Shown here one piece after another: positions 52,149 to 61,682 of a DNA stretch of 64,000 nucleotides (positions are counted from its first letter, which is position 1; every line of letters begins with the position of its first letter). The position numbers were made by a program, and so were the translations under genes. The notes beneath the pieces are model-generated. The model did not search any database and was not told the origin of the DNA. It saw only the letters and a list, made by a program, of their open reading frames with translations. This DNA is from Bin5 sp022821545. GTDB taxonomy: Bacteria > Chloroflexota > Anaerolineae > Caldilineales > Caldilineaceae. The stretch is from NCBI GenBank assembly GCA_963664085.2, contig CAXXLO010000002.1:2852001-2916000 (forward strand), given 5' to 3'.

Positions 52149-53807
52149 GTGACTCAAAAAAGGAGCCGTTTTAATTTGCGTTTCTCTCCTCTCAGCTCAC
52201 TATTCACCCATTGGAATGCCGCGTTGACCGCCTTAAGGCCAACCGGAGTCGGGATCCTTTCCGTTTTGCTGGCTCTGTCTACAACTACATCTGTCCTGGT
52301 TGTCACCGCCCCCAACGGCATCGCCCTCATCCCCGACTCAGTAGGATACGTTGCGGCAGCGCGTAGTCTGTCCGCAGGAAATGGATTAACCCTTTACGAC
52401 TCTTCGCCTCTTACAATTTGGGCGCCTCTCTATCCGGCCGTCCTCGCTCTGCTCAAACTGATTTCAGGACTTGATCCAGTAGAAGGTGCACGTTACATCA
52501 ACGCCGGGTCATTCGGTCTTGTCGTATACTTTTCTGGCCTTCTCTTCCAGCGCCGTCTGGCCCGTACGTCGCTTGTCGTCGTCGGCCTGGTCGCTGTGTC
52601 TGCGTCCCCGGTATTTTTCAGCGTTTCCACGTACGCCTCGACCGAACCCCTCTTCATACTGTGGACTATTATCTTTCTGCTCCTTCTTGACGATTACCTG
52701 AAGGAGAGGTCATCAGTGCTTCTGATTCCCGCCGCCATTGTCACAGGTCTCGCATGCTTGACACGCTATTTTGGCATTTCTTTAGCAGTGACAGGCGCAG
52801 CAGCAATCCTTTTCCTCCAGGGTACATCTTTCCGTTTGAGGCTGAATCACCTCATCTGGTTTGGTGCTGTCTCAGCAGCCCCGCTGGGAGTATGGGCATC
52901 CAGAAACTTCCTCCTGGACAGCACACTCTTTGGCGGCCGTGATCCGTCGCCGTACCCACTTCACCACAATCTGTACTTCGCTCTGACAAGAGTCATGAGC
53001 TGGTTTTTCCCTTTGGACTATCTTGCCAGCAGTTTGAAATATACCAAGGCGCACTTTGTTTTGGGTGCGATGGCCGGATACATTGTTGGCTTGGTCTGGT
53101 CTCCCATGAACGTTTTGAAGCAATTGAAACCTGCCATTCGTCGAATCGGTCCTGAGATACTATTCTTGGGGATCTATTCGACTCTATTGATCGCGGTTTC
53201 CACCATTACAGCGCACGAAGGAATACATGACAGGTACATGTCACCTGTTTACGTGCCAACAATTCTCATATTTCTGTACTTCCTGGAGAGACGACTAGCT
53301 GGGTCGTCGACTTTCTTCTCTTTTCGCCTATTGTGCTTCGGTGGTAGTTTGACTATGCAGAAACTGGCTTACGCCATTCTGTTTGCGTGGCTCGCCATTC
53401 TCATAACGCGTACGGCATTTACGGCCTCCCACCTAATGCAGACGGGTCTTGGCTACAACCATATCGACTGGCGAACTAGCGAAACTGTCAGCTACTTGCG
53501 CAGGCAGATACTTTCCGGTGATACTGACATTGCGGTTTTCAGTAACGACCCCGAAGCTGTTTACATCCTCACAGGTGCGTCTGTCTCATATTCCCCCGAG
53601 GCCACGGGATATAGATCCAGCGAGCCGAGAAGGCCGGTTGCTTCCCTTGCTGGTAAATGGCCCGGTTCCCAAACAACCTTTCTGGTCTGGTTCCATGAAA
53701 CAGAAAGGGCTCATCTTTTTGAGGTTCATGAGTTGGAACAGATAGCCGACTTGACCGTTGTAAAAGCTCTGAAGGACGGTACTATCTATAGTGTGTCCAC
53801 CAAATAA
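52149..53807 (+). CDS. GT-C family membrane glycosyltransferase (GT39/ArnT-like)
   Basis: 552 residues from GTG 52149, with about 11 hydrophobic segments. The first extracytoplasmic loop contains IALIPDSVGYVAAARSLSAGNG, the Asp-containing loop 1 motif of GT-C enzymes that use polyprenyl-phosphate sugars. TRYFGISLAVTGAAAILFL and the large C-terminal soluble part (from about 440) also fit. It would add sugars to a lipid carrier or glycan on the outer face. It resumes the glycan cluster after the accessory island. Its base composition is somewhat less GC-rich than that of the later GT genes. Confidence 0.82.
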   Translation: MTQKRSRFNLRFSPLSSLFTHWNAALTALRPTGVGILSVLLALSTTTSVLVVTAPNGIALIPDSVGYVAAARSLSAGNGLTLYDSSPLTIWAPLYPAVLALLKLISGLDPVEGARYINAGSFGLVVYFSGLLFQRRLARTSLVVVGLVAVSASPVFFSVSTYASTEPLFILWTIIFLLLLDDYLKERSSVLLIPAAIVTGLACLTRYFGISLAVTGAAAILFLQGTSFRLRLNHLIWFGAVSAAPLGVWASRNFLLDSTLFGGRDPSPYPLHHNLYFALTRVMSWFFPLDYLASSLKYTKAHFVLGAMAGYIVGLVWSPMNVLKQLKPAIRRIGPEILFLGIYSTLLIAVSTITAHEGIHDRYMSPVYVPTILIFLYFLERRLAGSSTFFSFRLLCFGGSLTMQKLAYAILFAWLAILITRTAFTASHLMQTGLGYNHIDWRTSETVSYLRRQILSGDTDIAVFSNDPEAVYILTGASVSYSPEATGYRSSEPRRPVASLAGKWPGSQTTFLVWFHETERAHLFEVHELEQIADLTVVKALKDGTIYSVSTK

Positions 53808-54013
53808 AGGAAGTTAAACTTGAAGCCAGTGGAGGTTTCACTGAACTGAAGCAGAATGTGGAATGTGCGATCAGTCATCAGGATGTTGTACAGAGGAGGA
53901 AACCCTAGCCCAGGACACCACGGTATGTCATCTGTCGTATCTATCTGTCGGCGCGACAGAGTTTCGTCTGTAGCCATTTGGCCGGCCTGCGCAAGCAAAT
54001 GCGGTAGTTCACC

Positions 54014-55075
54014 ATGAAGATCGCCCTGCTTACACTGGATTTCCCTCCCTCTCTCGGAGGCGTCCAGCAGTATCTTTACGAACTGTGCCGGCGCATTGGG
54101 CCCCATTACCGCCTGACCGTAGCGGTTCCACACGGTGACCCCTCGCTATTTCAAGGAGAGCCTTTTTCGCTTGTCTCCTTGCCTTCATCAATGCCGTGGC
54201 ACTATGCCAGGGTACTGGCAACTTTGCGGCCCCATATCACCATTGTGGGTCATGCGCATCCCAGAATGCTGCTGCCGGCGGTATTGTGCAGAGGCCGGTT
54301 CATCGCACTTGCGTACGGAAATGACTTTGAAGCGGCCCAACTTCGTTGGCATGCGCCCATTTTCAATCGTCTCCTGGCAAGGGCAGACTCCTTGGTGACT
54401 ATTTCGCACGCCAACGCGCTGCGCCTTCAGGAACTGGGACAGCCCCCCCCTGAAATCCTGTACCCGGGAACAGATCCGGATCGATTTTCACCGCCTGCAA
54501 CGCCCACTATAGGGCCTCCCGTGCTCCTGTCCGTAGCGCGGCTCGTGCCTCGCAAAGGAATCGACACCGTGCTTCAAGCGCTTCCTCAACTTCTCGCCAA
54601 GTCTCCCGACCTGCAATACTGGATCGTAGGCAACGGCCCCGCCCGCGCGTCGCTTGGACGGCAAGCCCAGGAACTGAGACTCATGCAGGCAGTCCGTTTC
54701 ATGGATGAAGTAACTGACTCCGATCTCCCGGATATATACCGGCGCGCCACCATTTTTGTTATGCCGGCGCGGGCAGACTATCATGCCGGCAGCGTCGAGG
54801 GGTTCGGCATCGTCTACCTGGAGGCCAGCGCCAGCGCCCTGCCCGTTGTCGCGGCCAACAGCGGCGGAGCGGCCGAAGCGGTGATCGAAAACGAAACCGG
54901 CCTTCTGGTTCCTCCCGATGACCCTCCGGCTCTGACTCAGGCTCTTTTGCGCCTCCTGGATGACCCGGCGCTGAGGCAACAAATGGGCCGCGCCGGCCGA
55001 CTCTGGGTCGAACGCGAAATGAACTGGGACAGAGTCGGGAGGGAATTCATCTCGCTAATTGATCGTACCTTATGA
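54014..55075 (+). CDS. GT4-family glycosyltransferase
   Basis: 353 residues starting MKIALLTLDFPPSLGGVQQYLYELCRRIG, the donor-independent GT-B opening. The C-terminal donor half has VLLSVARLVPRKGIDTVLQALPQL, DEVTDSDLPDIYRRATIFVMPA, and the E-x7-E motif in GSVEGFGIVYLEASASALPVVAANSGGAAEAV. It is cytoplasmic and uses a nucleotide sugar. Its stop overlaps the next GT gene by 4 bp (55072-55075). A 206-bp gap with no gene precedes it. Confidence 0.93.
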   Translation: MKIALLTLDFPPSLGGVQQYLYELCRRIGPHYRLTVAVPHGDPSLFQGEPFSLVSLPSSMPWHYARVLATLRPHITIVGHAHPRMLLPAVLCRGRFIALAYGNDFEAAQLRWHAPIFNRLLARADSLVTISHANALRLQELGQPPPEILYPGTDPDRFSPPATPTIGPPVLLSVARLVPRKGIDTVLQALPQLLAKSPDLQYWIVGNGPARASLGRQAQELRLMQAVRFMDEVTDSDLPDIYRRATIFVMPARADYHAGSVEGFGIVYLEASASALPVVAANSGGAAEAVIENETGLLVPPDDPPALTQALLRLLDDPALRQQMGRAGRLWVEREMNWDRVGREFISLIDRTL

Positions 55076-56232
55076 CACCACGCCCCATCATTTTCGTTGA
55101 TCATGCAGACGCGCTCGGCGGAGCCGAACGCAGCCTGCTTCTGCTCCTGGCACATCTGGACCGCGACAACTGGGAACCCCATCTGATCGCGCCGACAGGG
55201 CACCTCGCGAAGGAGGCGATCAAGGCAGGCGTTCCCGTCCACTCTCTTGCACTTCCCCGCTTGCGCGGCTCCTCTCGCATTCTTCTGGACATATGGCAGA
55301 AAGCAAATAGAATTGTCACCATAGCAAAGGACGTCGGCGCCGTACTTATCCACAGCAACACCCTGCGCGCTACGCCGTATGCCGCTCTGGCTGCTCGACT
55401 TTCTTCTCTGCCGGTTGTGTGGCACTTGCGTGAAATCTGGCTTACGGAAAACGAGCCTTCCCTGAAATGGGCTGACCAGTTGGTCAAATTCTTCCTCTGC
55501 AACATGGTAAGCCGCGTGATTACAATTTCCCGATCCGTTGCCGCCCATTTGCCTTGCAAAGGCAAAAAAACTGTACTTTACAACGGCATCGACCTTTCAC
55601 ACTTCGCCCCAGTACGTCTCGCCGCAGATAACAGAGAAGCTTTCTGTGAGGCTGCCAACTTTCCCTTCGACGCCCAAATCGTTGGTATGGTAGGCCGAGC
55701 ACGCCCGCTAAAGGGTCAGGATGTGTTTCTTCGTATGGCGGGACATATCGCTGCAAGCTCCCCGAATTGCTGCTTCCTCGTTGTAGGAGGAGATCCTTTC
55801 CACGTGGAAGACGATTATCAGGCAGGTCTAAAGAAGCTGTGCTCCCAGCTAGATTTGGACGACCGTATGCACTGGACAGGTCAGTTGAGCGATGTACGGC
55901 CTGCCCTCGATTCCATGGACATATTTGTGAGTCCGGGTGCCCCCGAGGGATTTGGCCTGGTAAATGTGGAGGCCATGGCCATGGGCAAACCGGTAGTAGC
56001 CTATGCCCACGGAGCACTGCCCGACATTGTCGCGCAAGACGACACCGGTCTTCTGGTACCGCCCGGTGACGAGGAGGGTCTTGCCAATTCGGTCTTGCGG
56101 CTTCTTCGAGATCCGGCGACCTCCCAGCGTATGGGCAGGGCAGGACGACGACGAGTAGACAGTCACTTTCGAATCGAGCGTACCGTGACTGAACTTGAAG
56201 CGCTCTATCAGGAGTTACTGGCGAGAGGTTAG
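55072..56232 (+). CDS. GT4-family glycosyltransferase
   Basis: 386 residues translationally coupled to the preceding GT by an ATGA overlap. N-terminal half: IIFVDHADALGGAERSLLLLLAHLDRDNW and a KANRIVTIAKDVGAVLIHSNTLRATPYAALAARL acceptor-domain segment. C-terminal half: IVGMVGRARPLKGQDVFLRMAGHIA, PEGFGLVNVEAMAMGKPVVAYAHGALPDIV (E-x7-E) and GLLVPPGDEEGLANSVLRLL. It belongs to the same GT4 superfamily as its neighbours, but the N-terminal differences imply a different acceptor. Probably the second sugar-adding step of the same glycan. Confidence 0.93.
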   Translation: MTPRPIIFVDHADALGGAERSLLLLLAHLDRDNWEPHLIAPTGHLAKEAIKAGVPVHSLALPRLRGSSRILLDIWQKANRIVTIAKDVGAVLIHSNTLRATPYAALAARLSSLPVVWHLREIWLTENEPSLKWADQLVKFFLCNMVSRVITISRSVAAHLPCKGKKTVLYNGIDLSHFAPVRLAADNREAFCEAANFPFDAQIVGMVGRARPLKGQDVFLRMAGHIAASSPNCCFLVVGGDPFHVEDDYQAGLKKLCSQLDLDDRMHWTGQLSDVRPALDSMDIFVSPGAPEGFGLVNVEAMAMGKPVVAYAHGALPDIVAQDDTGLLVPPGDEEGLANSVLRLLRDPATSQRMGRAGRRRVDSHFRIERTVTELEALYQELLARG

Positions 56233-56276
56233 ATCATTTGTTGTTCGCCTGTTTCGCTGTTCCGGCGTAATGCCCA

Positions 56277-57401
56277 ATGAAAGTTTTGCTACTGTACAAG
56301 GACTATTATCCGGTCGTCGGCGGGATCGAGAACTGCATCCGCCTGCTGGCCCGGGGTCTGCGTGCCGAGGGCGTTGACGCCCGCGTGCTTGTCACGAACA
56401 CAGGGACCGCCACCCTGCACCAAACCATCGACGGCGTTCCTGTAACCAAGACGGGACGGCAAGCCCACACCTTGTCCACGCCTATCAGCCTATCCTACCC
56501 CACCGAGTTGCGGAGGCAGTCGGCGACGGTCGACCTCGTTCACCTTCACTCGCCCTATCCGCTTGCCGAAACTGCTCAACTCCTGCTGGGACGCGCCAAA
56601 CCGACCGTAATCAGCTATCATAGCGACATCGTTCGTCAGAAAAGGACGGGAAAGCTCTACGCGCCTCTCCTGAGAAAGGTCCTGCGCCGCGCCGCGCTGG
56701 TCGCCGCTTCCAGTCCTGTGTATATCGAGTCATCTCCGTTCCTGCAACGCGTACGGAAGAAATGCCGCGTTATCCACTATGGCATTGAAACGGAACGTTT
56801 TGTGGAAACCGAGCAGGTTCGGGACGATGCACAGCAGCTGTGCAGTCAATATGGCGATCTGCCTCTCCTGCTATTCATCGGCCGTCTGCGCCACTACAAG
56901 GGAGTCGATGTGCTCATCCGCGCCATGCATCGCATCCGGGCCAGGCTCCTGATAATCGGGACCGGTCCGATGCAGGAGGCATGGCAGAACCTGGCGCAGG
57001 CGGAAGGCCTGGTCGACAAAGTTTTCTTCCTGGGCGATGCTTCGGAGAGGGAGAGTCTGGCCGCGCGTTACGCCGCCGAACTGTTCGTGCTGCCGTCCAC
57101 AAATCGAGCCGAGGCGCTGGGAATCGTGCAGCTCGAAGCGATGGCCTGCGGCATGCCCGTCGTCTGCACGGAGCTGGGAACAGGCACGTCCTACGTCAAC
57201 CGCAACGGCGTGACGGGCCTGGTTGTGTCTCCCAACGACCCCCAGGCGCTGGCCGCCGCAATCAACAGGCTGCTGGTAAGCCCTGCGTTGCGAGCAAAAA
57301 TGGGAGCCGAAGGCCGCAGACGAGTGCGGGAGGAGTTCTCATTCCACTCCATGATTGACTCAACAATCGCCTTCTATCAGGAAGCTTTGAGCGAGGGATG
57401 A
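56277..57401 (+). CDS. GT4-family glycosyltransferase
   Basis: 374 residues starting MKVLLLYKDYYPVVGGIENCIRLLARGLRAEGVDARVLV. The acceptor half continues to VISYHSDIVRQKRTGKLYAPLLRKVLRRAALV. The donor half has LLLFIGRLRHYKGVDVLIRAMHRI, FLGDASERESLAARYAAELFVLPSTNRAEALGIVQLEAMACGMPVVCTELGTGTSYVN with E-x7-E, and GLVVSPNDPQALAAAINRLL. This pattern is close to PimB/WcaL-type mannosyl or glucosyl transferases. It overlaps the next GT start by 4 bp if that gene begins at 57398. Confidence 0.93.
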   Translation: MKVLLLYKDYYPVVGGIENCIRLLARGLRAEGVDARVLVTNTGTATLHQTIDGVPVTKTGRQAHTLSTPISLSYPTELRRQSATVDLVHLHSPYPLAETAQLLLGRAKPTVISYHSDIVRQKRTGKLYAPLLRKVLRRAALVAASSPVYIESSPFLQRVRKKCRVIHYGIETERFVETEQVRDDAQQLCSQYGDLPLLLFIGRLRHYKGVDVLIRAMHRIRARLLIIGTGPMQEAWQNLAQAEGLVDKVFFLGDASERESLAARYAAELFVLPSTNRAEALGIVQLEAMACGMPVVCTELGTGTSYVNRNGVTGLVVSPNDPQALAAAINRLLVSPALRAKMGAEGRRRVREEFSFHSMIDSTIAFYQEALSEG

Positions 57402-57463
57402 CGGGCGGACGTGAATGTTTCACTCTGTTTCCTCACTGCCAGTCACTCTCCCCCTGCGGTCCA

Positions 57464-58612
57464 ATGAACCGCTACATTCTTGATGTCCGCACTGCAGTGC
57501 CCCACTTCCCTGGTATCGGTCGCTACGTCGCCAATCTCTCATCGGCTTTGGAGCCCCTGCTTACCGCCGGGGAAGAACTCACCTTTCTCGAAGGCCCGGC
57601 AGTCGCCGCGTCGGCGCAAACATCAGCGCCCGCTTCGGAAACGGAAGGAGCATCCCGGCTGCCGGGCATAACCGTCGCCGCGCCCGCGACGCCTTTCGAC
57701 ATTCGCCAGCAGTGGCGCATCCCGCGCCTCCTCAAGCAGCTGCGGACGGAAGGCGCGGCCCTCTACCACAGCCCCTACTACGTCATGCCGTACCGTACCG
57801 GTCTGCCCACGCTCCTGACCTTTTACGACGTCATTCCGCTCAAGTTCCCTCAGACCGTTACAGCCCGAGCCAGGCTCTTGTTTCGACTGGCTGCGAACCT
57901 CGCCCTGCGCGCCTCGGACCACATTGTCACCATTTCCGATGCCGCTCGCAACGATCTTGGCAGCTACTTTCGCGTTCCTGCCTCCAAGGTCAGCGTCACA
58001 CCTCTTGCCGCCGGCGCTCGATACCGTCCTCAGCCCGCCGCCGAGGTCGGCCGCGTGCGCGAAAAATACCGCCTGCCCGATCAGTTTCTTCTCTATCTCG
58101 GCATCAACAAACCCCATAAGAACCTCCCGGCCCTCATTGACGCCTTCGCCCGGATTGCCTCGCGGCACGCCCACCCACTCGTCATCGCCGGCGCCTGGGA
58201 CGACCGCTACCCGCAGCCCAGACAGCGCGCCGCGCATCACCATCTCGGCGACGCTGTCCGCTTCCTCGGCCCCGTAAACGAGCGTGATCTGCCCGCGCTC
58301 TACAGTGCCGCCACACTGTTCGTCTTCCCCAGTCTGTACGAAGGGTTCGGACTTCCTATTCTTGAGGCGATGGCCTGCGGAACGCCGGTCGCTTGCTCAA
58401 ACACGCCGAGCCTGACCGAGGTCGCAGCCGGGGCCGCCCTCCTTTTCGACCCCCATTCGGTCTCTGAAATAAGGGATGCAATCGTCGAGCTTGTCGAGGA
58501 CGGCCCTCAGCGCGCCCAACGAACCGAGCAGGGACTGGCGCGCGCCAGCCACTACAGCTGGCAAGCCACCGCCGAAGCTACTCTGCGCTGCTACCGTCAG
58601 ATGCTGGGATAA
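57464..58612 (+). CDS. GT4-family glycosyltransferase
   Basis: 382 residues when started at ATG 57464 (MNRYILDVRTAVPHFPGIGRYVANLSSALEPLL), which matches the family N-terminus. An alternative ATG at 57398 would overlap the previous stop (ATGA) and add 22 residues without family similarity. Donor-domain motifs: FLLYLGINKPHKNLPALIDAF, FLGPVNERDLPALYSAATLFVFPSLYEGFGLPILEAMACGTPVACSNTPSLTEVAAGAALLF with E-x7-E. It resembles the GT encoded at 41331, including DVIPLKFPQTVTARARLLFRLAANLALRASD in the linker. It is the last gene of the glycan cluster. Confidence 0.92.
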   Translation: MNRYILDVRTAVPHFPGIGRYVANLSSALEPLLTAGEELTFLEGPAVAASAQTSAPASETEGASRLPGITVAAPATPFDIRQQWRIPRLLKQLRTEGAALYHSPYYVMPYRTGLPTLLTFYDVIPLKFPQTVTARARLLFRLAANLALRASDHIVTISDAARNDLGSYFRVPASKVSVTPLAAGARYRPQPAAEVGRVREKYRLPDQFLLYLGINKPHKNLPALIDAFARIASRHAHPLVIAGAWDDRYPQPRQRAAHHHLGDAVRFLGPVNERDLPALYSAATLFVFPSLYEGFGLPILEAMACGTPVACSNTPSLTEVAAGAALLFDPHSVSEIRDAIVELVEDGPQRAQRTEQGLARASHYSWQATAEATLRCYRQMLG

Positions 58613-58659
58613 CTGAGTAAGGGTTGGGAAGGGCGGGGTCCTGAGAGACCTCTGCGGCT

Positions 58660-59469
58660 TCAGGAATTGAGCCGGTACACGGCGCGAATTCCGGCCAGCG
58701 TCAGCCAGGGATCGTACTGGTGGATGGCGCTTGTCAGCGGGGTGATGATGTTGCCAAGTCCCCCGGTGGCGATGACGGCAACGGGCGCATCCAATTCGTT
58801 GCCGATGTGAGTAAGGAGACCTTCAACCAGTCCGGCATAGCCGAGAACGACCCCTGACCGCACTGCCTCGTCGGTATCGCGGCCTATCGCCGAGGAAGGA
58901 GGAACCAACGCGACGCCGGCGGCGGCCGGGGACGGATCGGCGGTCTCTCCGGCCAGTTCATGGAGAGCGGGCGCCTTGTCCATCAGCGACTCCGCCGCCG
59001 TCGCAAGGCCCGGAGCAATCGCTCCGCCTAGAAAACGCCCGCCCGCGTCGACAACATTGAACGTTGTCGCCGTGCCGAAATCAACGGCAACCGCCGCGCC
59101 TGTCGTACGCTCGCGAACGGCCGCGGCGTCGACAAGCCGGTCCATGCCGACCTGGTCCGGGTTCCTCACCTCCAGAGCCAAGCCCAGGTTCATGCGCTGG
59201 TGAAGTACGAGGGGGGCGCGATCAAGAACATCCGGCAGAATGCCCTTCCACAGTCCGGTTAACGGCGCTACCACGCTGCACAGGGCAGAGTCTTCAAAGT
59301 CTTGCGGGCGTAATCCGCTCCCTTGCCAAAGGGCAATGATAGCCTGCCTGAGCGCGTCAGGGCGGGCGCGCCGGTCCGCCGGCAGCCGCCAACTGGCCAC
59401 CGGTTCATCGTTGACGCCATAAGCGCCCATGACGACGCTGCTGTTACCGATATCTATGGCCAGAAACAT
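58660..59469 (-). CDS. coaX: type III pantothenate kinase CoaX
   Basis: 269 residues. ASKHA fold with FLAIDIGNSSVVMGAY (D6, phosphate 1), the pantothenate-site QVGMDRLVDAAAVRERTTGAAVAVDFGTATTFNVVDAGGRFLGGAIAPGLATAAESL, and AIGRDTDEAVRSGVVLGYAGLVEGLL near the C-terminus. CoaX phosphorylates pantothenate with ATP, the first committed step of coenzyme A synthesis; it is not feedback-inhibited and needs a monovalent cation. The length matches the family. It ends 47 bp from the convergent GT gene and has the VanW-family gene upstream. Confidence 0.96.
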   Translation of the reverse strand: MFLAIDIGNSSVVMGAYGVNDEPVASWRLPADRRARPDALRQAIIALWQGSGLRPQDFEDSALCSVVAPLTGLWKGILPDVLDRAPLVLHQRMNLGLALEVRNPDQVGMDRLVDAAAVRERTTGAAVAVDFGTATTFNVVDAGGRFLGGAIAPGLATAAESLMDKAPALHELAGETADPSPAAAGVALVPPSSAIGRDTDEAVRSGVVLGYAGLVEGLLTHIGNELDAPVAVIATGGLGNIITPLTSAIHQYDPWLTLAGIRAVYRLNS

Positions 59470-59544
59470 ATGAGGTGGAAGGACACCGCGGCAGCGGGGA
59501 GATCATTGGAGAGGGATTGCCGGTCTAAGCCAGGGCCGGTCCCG

Positions 59545-61485
59545 TCAGCTGTCGCCGCCGCTAACCTCCGTTGTCGGAGAAGGGGCAGGCTCCGCAACAT
59601 CGGTTACGCCGGGGATGACCGTGCCCGGACCGTACAGGTACATGGCGTTCCAGGGGCGGTAGACCGATCTGATCGGGTCCTCGCGAGTCCGGCCGTTCTC
59701 GGTTACCTTGCGGATGACCGTAGCGGTCAGGCCCTCTTTGGCCCACTCAACCTGCTTGATCTGCCCGGCTTCCAGGCTGGCGTCCTCCTGGTAGATCGGT
59801 TCGCCGGGCTGTTTAATGTCCTCGTATACCGGCTCGCTGATGACCACCTCCCTGTCCGGCTTCGTCCCGTAAAAGTGGAAGGAGAGAGTTCCGCCCGCGC
59901 TGTCCACAACCGGCTGGATCAATAGATGCGCGTCGGTATCATTGAGGAATCTGAGATCAACATACGGCGTGTATATCGTCGCGTCAAATCCAGGGTCGCC
60001 GTACCAGCTCACGACATAGCCGTGATTGTGGCGCTCGAGAAAGGGAAACCCTCCTTCCAGCGCCGCCCGAAAAACGGTTGTACTCACCTGGCAGACGCCG
60101 CCCCCAACGCCAACCGCCGTTCGGTCCCCCCAGATGATGGCCGAGTCTTCAAAGCCGTTGGCCCCGCTGACCGCCTCGATCGCCGAGTTGAAGCTGAAGA
60201 CGCCGCCGGGTGGAACCACCACGCCGACCAGTTTCTCTGCAGCGACTTCGATGTTGTAAACGCGCGTGTTGCTGCTGCCCTTAAAATAAGTGGTACCGCT
60301 GGCGACCAGCTCTCTGATTCCCAGTGCGCTCAGCCGGCTGGAATCAACGGCCGGCGGGACGGCAATTATAGGCAGCGTACCTGTGCGCCGGTCGGTGTTC
60401 AGCGCCTGGCGAACAGCCTCGATCGTCAGGTCAACGTTCAGTCGCTGACCGGTTCTGCTCTGCTGCAGGACCGTCAGCGTCGACGTTGCGTCGTCAAAGC
60501 GCAGACGGGCGTCCTGGGCGGGAAAAGAGACCTGCTTCGCCCAGCCCTCGACGACGAAGCGCAGGGCCTCTTCATTGAGAAAGTCGGGATCTCCGCCGGG
60601 CATGATTTTCTGCAGCTGCGCCGCGTCAAGCGCAAATGCAGTCCCGGACGGTTCATGCCGCAGGACGACCGGCTCAGGAGGCGTGAGACCGCCTGAGGCG
60701 CCCGGTCCGCCGCCCCAAGTCGACGAGGCGGCGCCTGAACTGTCTCGCGGCGAGTCCACTGTCGCGCTCTCCGGCGGCGCAGTGCTGTACGTCTGCAGGG
60801 AGACGGTTCCCGATTGCCCGCTCGCCACCTGGGCCAATATATGGCGCCCGGTTGCTGCAATATCAACGTCGAGGCCCGGCTGCGCCGGGAGTGAGAGTTC
60901 GCCAATCCGGATGGCTGGGCGGCTTGGGCGGCGCACCTCTGCCGCGGCGCTGCCGACGGCCTGGCGAACTACTCCTTCGCTGACAATGACCTCCGGCCAT
61001 ACCGTTTTCTGGCCGCTGAAGGCCTGCCACTGGCTGAAAATACGCTTAAACGGACCACCCTGCCGTCCAATATGATAGGCAAGTTTGACTGCTCCCTCCA
61101 GGTCCGCCTCGGGCGCAAGCAGCTCGGCGCCCAAAGCCCACCGCCTCACCGCAGCTCCGCCCCCCTCCTGAGAACCGGGTCCGAGTTCGAGATAGACAGG
61201 AGGCAGAGGATAGGGGGTCAACTCTCTGTGCAACCTCAACAGGGCTGACGCGCGCGTTTCGCCTCCAACCGGGACACCCGCCACGCGCACACCGCTGAAG
61301 ATGCGGTCGGTGTGCCAGAACTGCCAGCCGGCGAACAGGCCGGCAACTGCCACGAATGCCACGCAAAACCAGATAAGTATGTATTCGACGCCGCTGGGAG
61401 GCCTTCCGTAAACCGCCGGCGGACCTGGAAGTTGCCTCATCGGTACAATCTGTCGGGCTGGAGGTAGAGGGGCGGTTGAACTCAT
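59545..61485 (-). CDS. VanW-family envelope protein with peptidoglycan-binding-like and G5 domains
   Basis: 646 residues. A cytoplasmic Pro-rich N-terminus is followed by a membrane anchor (YILIWFCVAFVAVAGLFAGWQFW, about 34-56). The extracytoplasmic part holds YoaR-type putative peptidoglycan-binding repeats (FSGVRVAGVPVGGETRASALL; ITLTVEAVRQALN-like), a low-complexity Ser/Gly/Pro linker near residues 225-265, and the VanW domain (VVPPGGVFSFNSAIEAVSGANGFEDSAIIWG then VGGGVCQVSTTVFRAALEGGFPF), and ends in a G5-like region (WAKEGLTATVIRKVTENGRTRED). VanW proteins are associated with vancomycin-resistance loci and cell walls, but their biochemical role is not settled. Confidence 0.92.
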   Translation of the reverse strand: MSSTAPLPPARQIVPMRQLPGPPAVYGRPPSGVEYILIWFCVAFVAVAGLFAGWQFWHTDRIFSGVRVAGVPVGGETRASALLRLHRELTPYPLPPVYLELGPGSQEGGGAAVRRWALGAELLAPEADLEGAVKLAYHIGRQGGPFKRIFSQWQAFSGQKTVWPEVIVSEGVVRQAVGSAAAEVRRPSRPAIRIGELSLPAQPGLDVDIAATGRHILAQVASGQSGTVSLQTYSTAPPESATVDSPRDSSGAASSTWGGGPGASGGLTPPEPVVLRHEPSGTAFALDAAQLQKIMPGGDPDFLNEEALRFVVEGWAKQVSFPAQDARLRFDDATSTLTVLQQSRTGQRLNVDLTIEAVRQALNTDRRTGTLPIIAVPPAVDSSRLSALGIRELVASGTTYFKGSSNTRVYNIEVAAEKLVGVVVPPGGVFSFNSAIEAVSGANGFEDSAIIWGDRTAVGVGGGVCQVSTTVFRAALEGGFPFLERHNHGYVVSWYGDPGFDATIYTPYVDLRFLNDTDAHLLIQPVVDSAGGTLSFHFYGTKPDREVVISEPVYEDIKQPGEPIYQEDASLEAGQIKQVEWAKEGLTATVIRKVTENGRTREDPIRSVYRPWNAMYLYGPGTVIPGVTDVAEPAPSPTTEVSGGDS

Positions 61486-61610
61486 CTATTTCTCTGTTTC
61501 AGGGACAGGTCGCGGGCAATGCGAATATCGGCTGCAAAGTTTCCCGCCGCATTCGCCTAAAAGCACTGTCAACATCGGGTCACTGAAACTGCCGCGGACT
61601 GGAAGCACAT

Positions 61611-61682
61611 AGCTATAAACTTAGCTACGAACTTAGCTATAAACTTAGCTACGAACTTAGCTATGAACTGAGCTATGAACTT
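61611..61682. repeat. six-copy 12-bp tandem repeat overlapping the end of the DUF2142-like gene
   Basis: Six consecutive 12-bp units of the form AGCTAtaAACTT, with changes at positions 6-7 and 12, run from 61611 to 61682, and a seventh partial unit is at 61683. The last unit and partial unit supply the final codons and stop of the minus-strand gene ending at 61673. No spacer structure exists, so it is a minisatellite and not a CRISPR array. Confidence 0.85.

Noticed and set aside
53808..54013. Possible small RNA or gene in the gap before the first post-island GT4 gene
   Set aside because: Only short stems (CTGTCG/CGACAG) are visible; no promoter, terminator or coding frame with a ribosome site was found.
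61611..61682. Possible CRISPR-like repeats
   Set aside because: Units are 12 bp and contiguous with no spacers, and no cas genes are nearby, so it is a simple tandem repeat.
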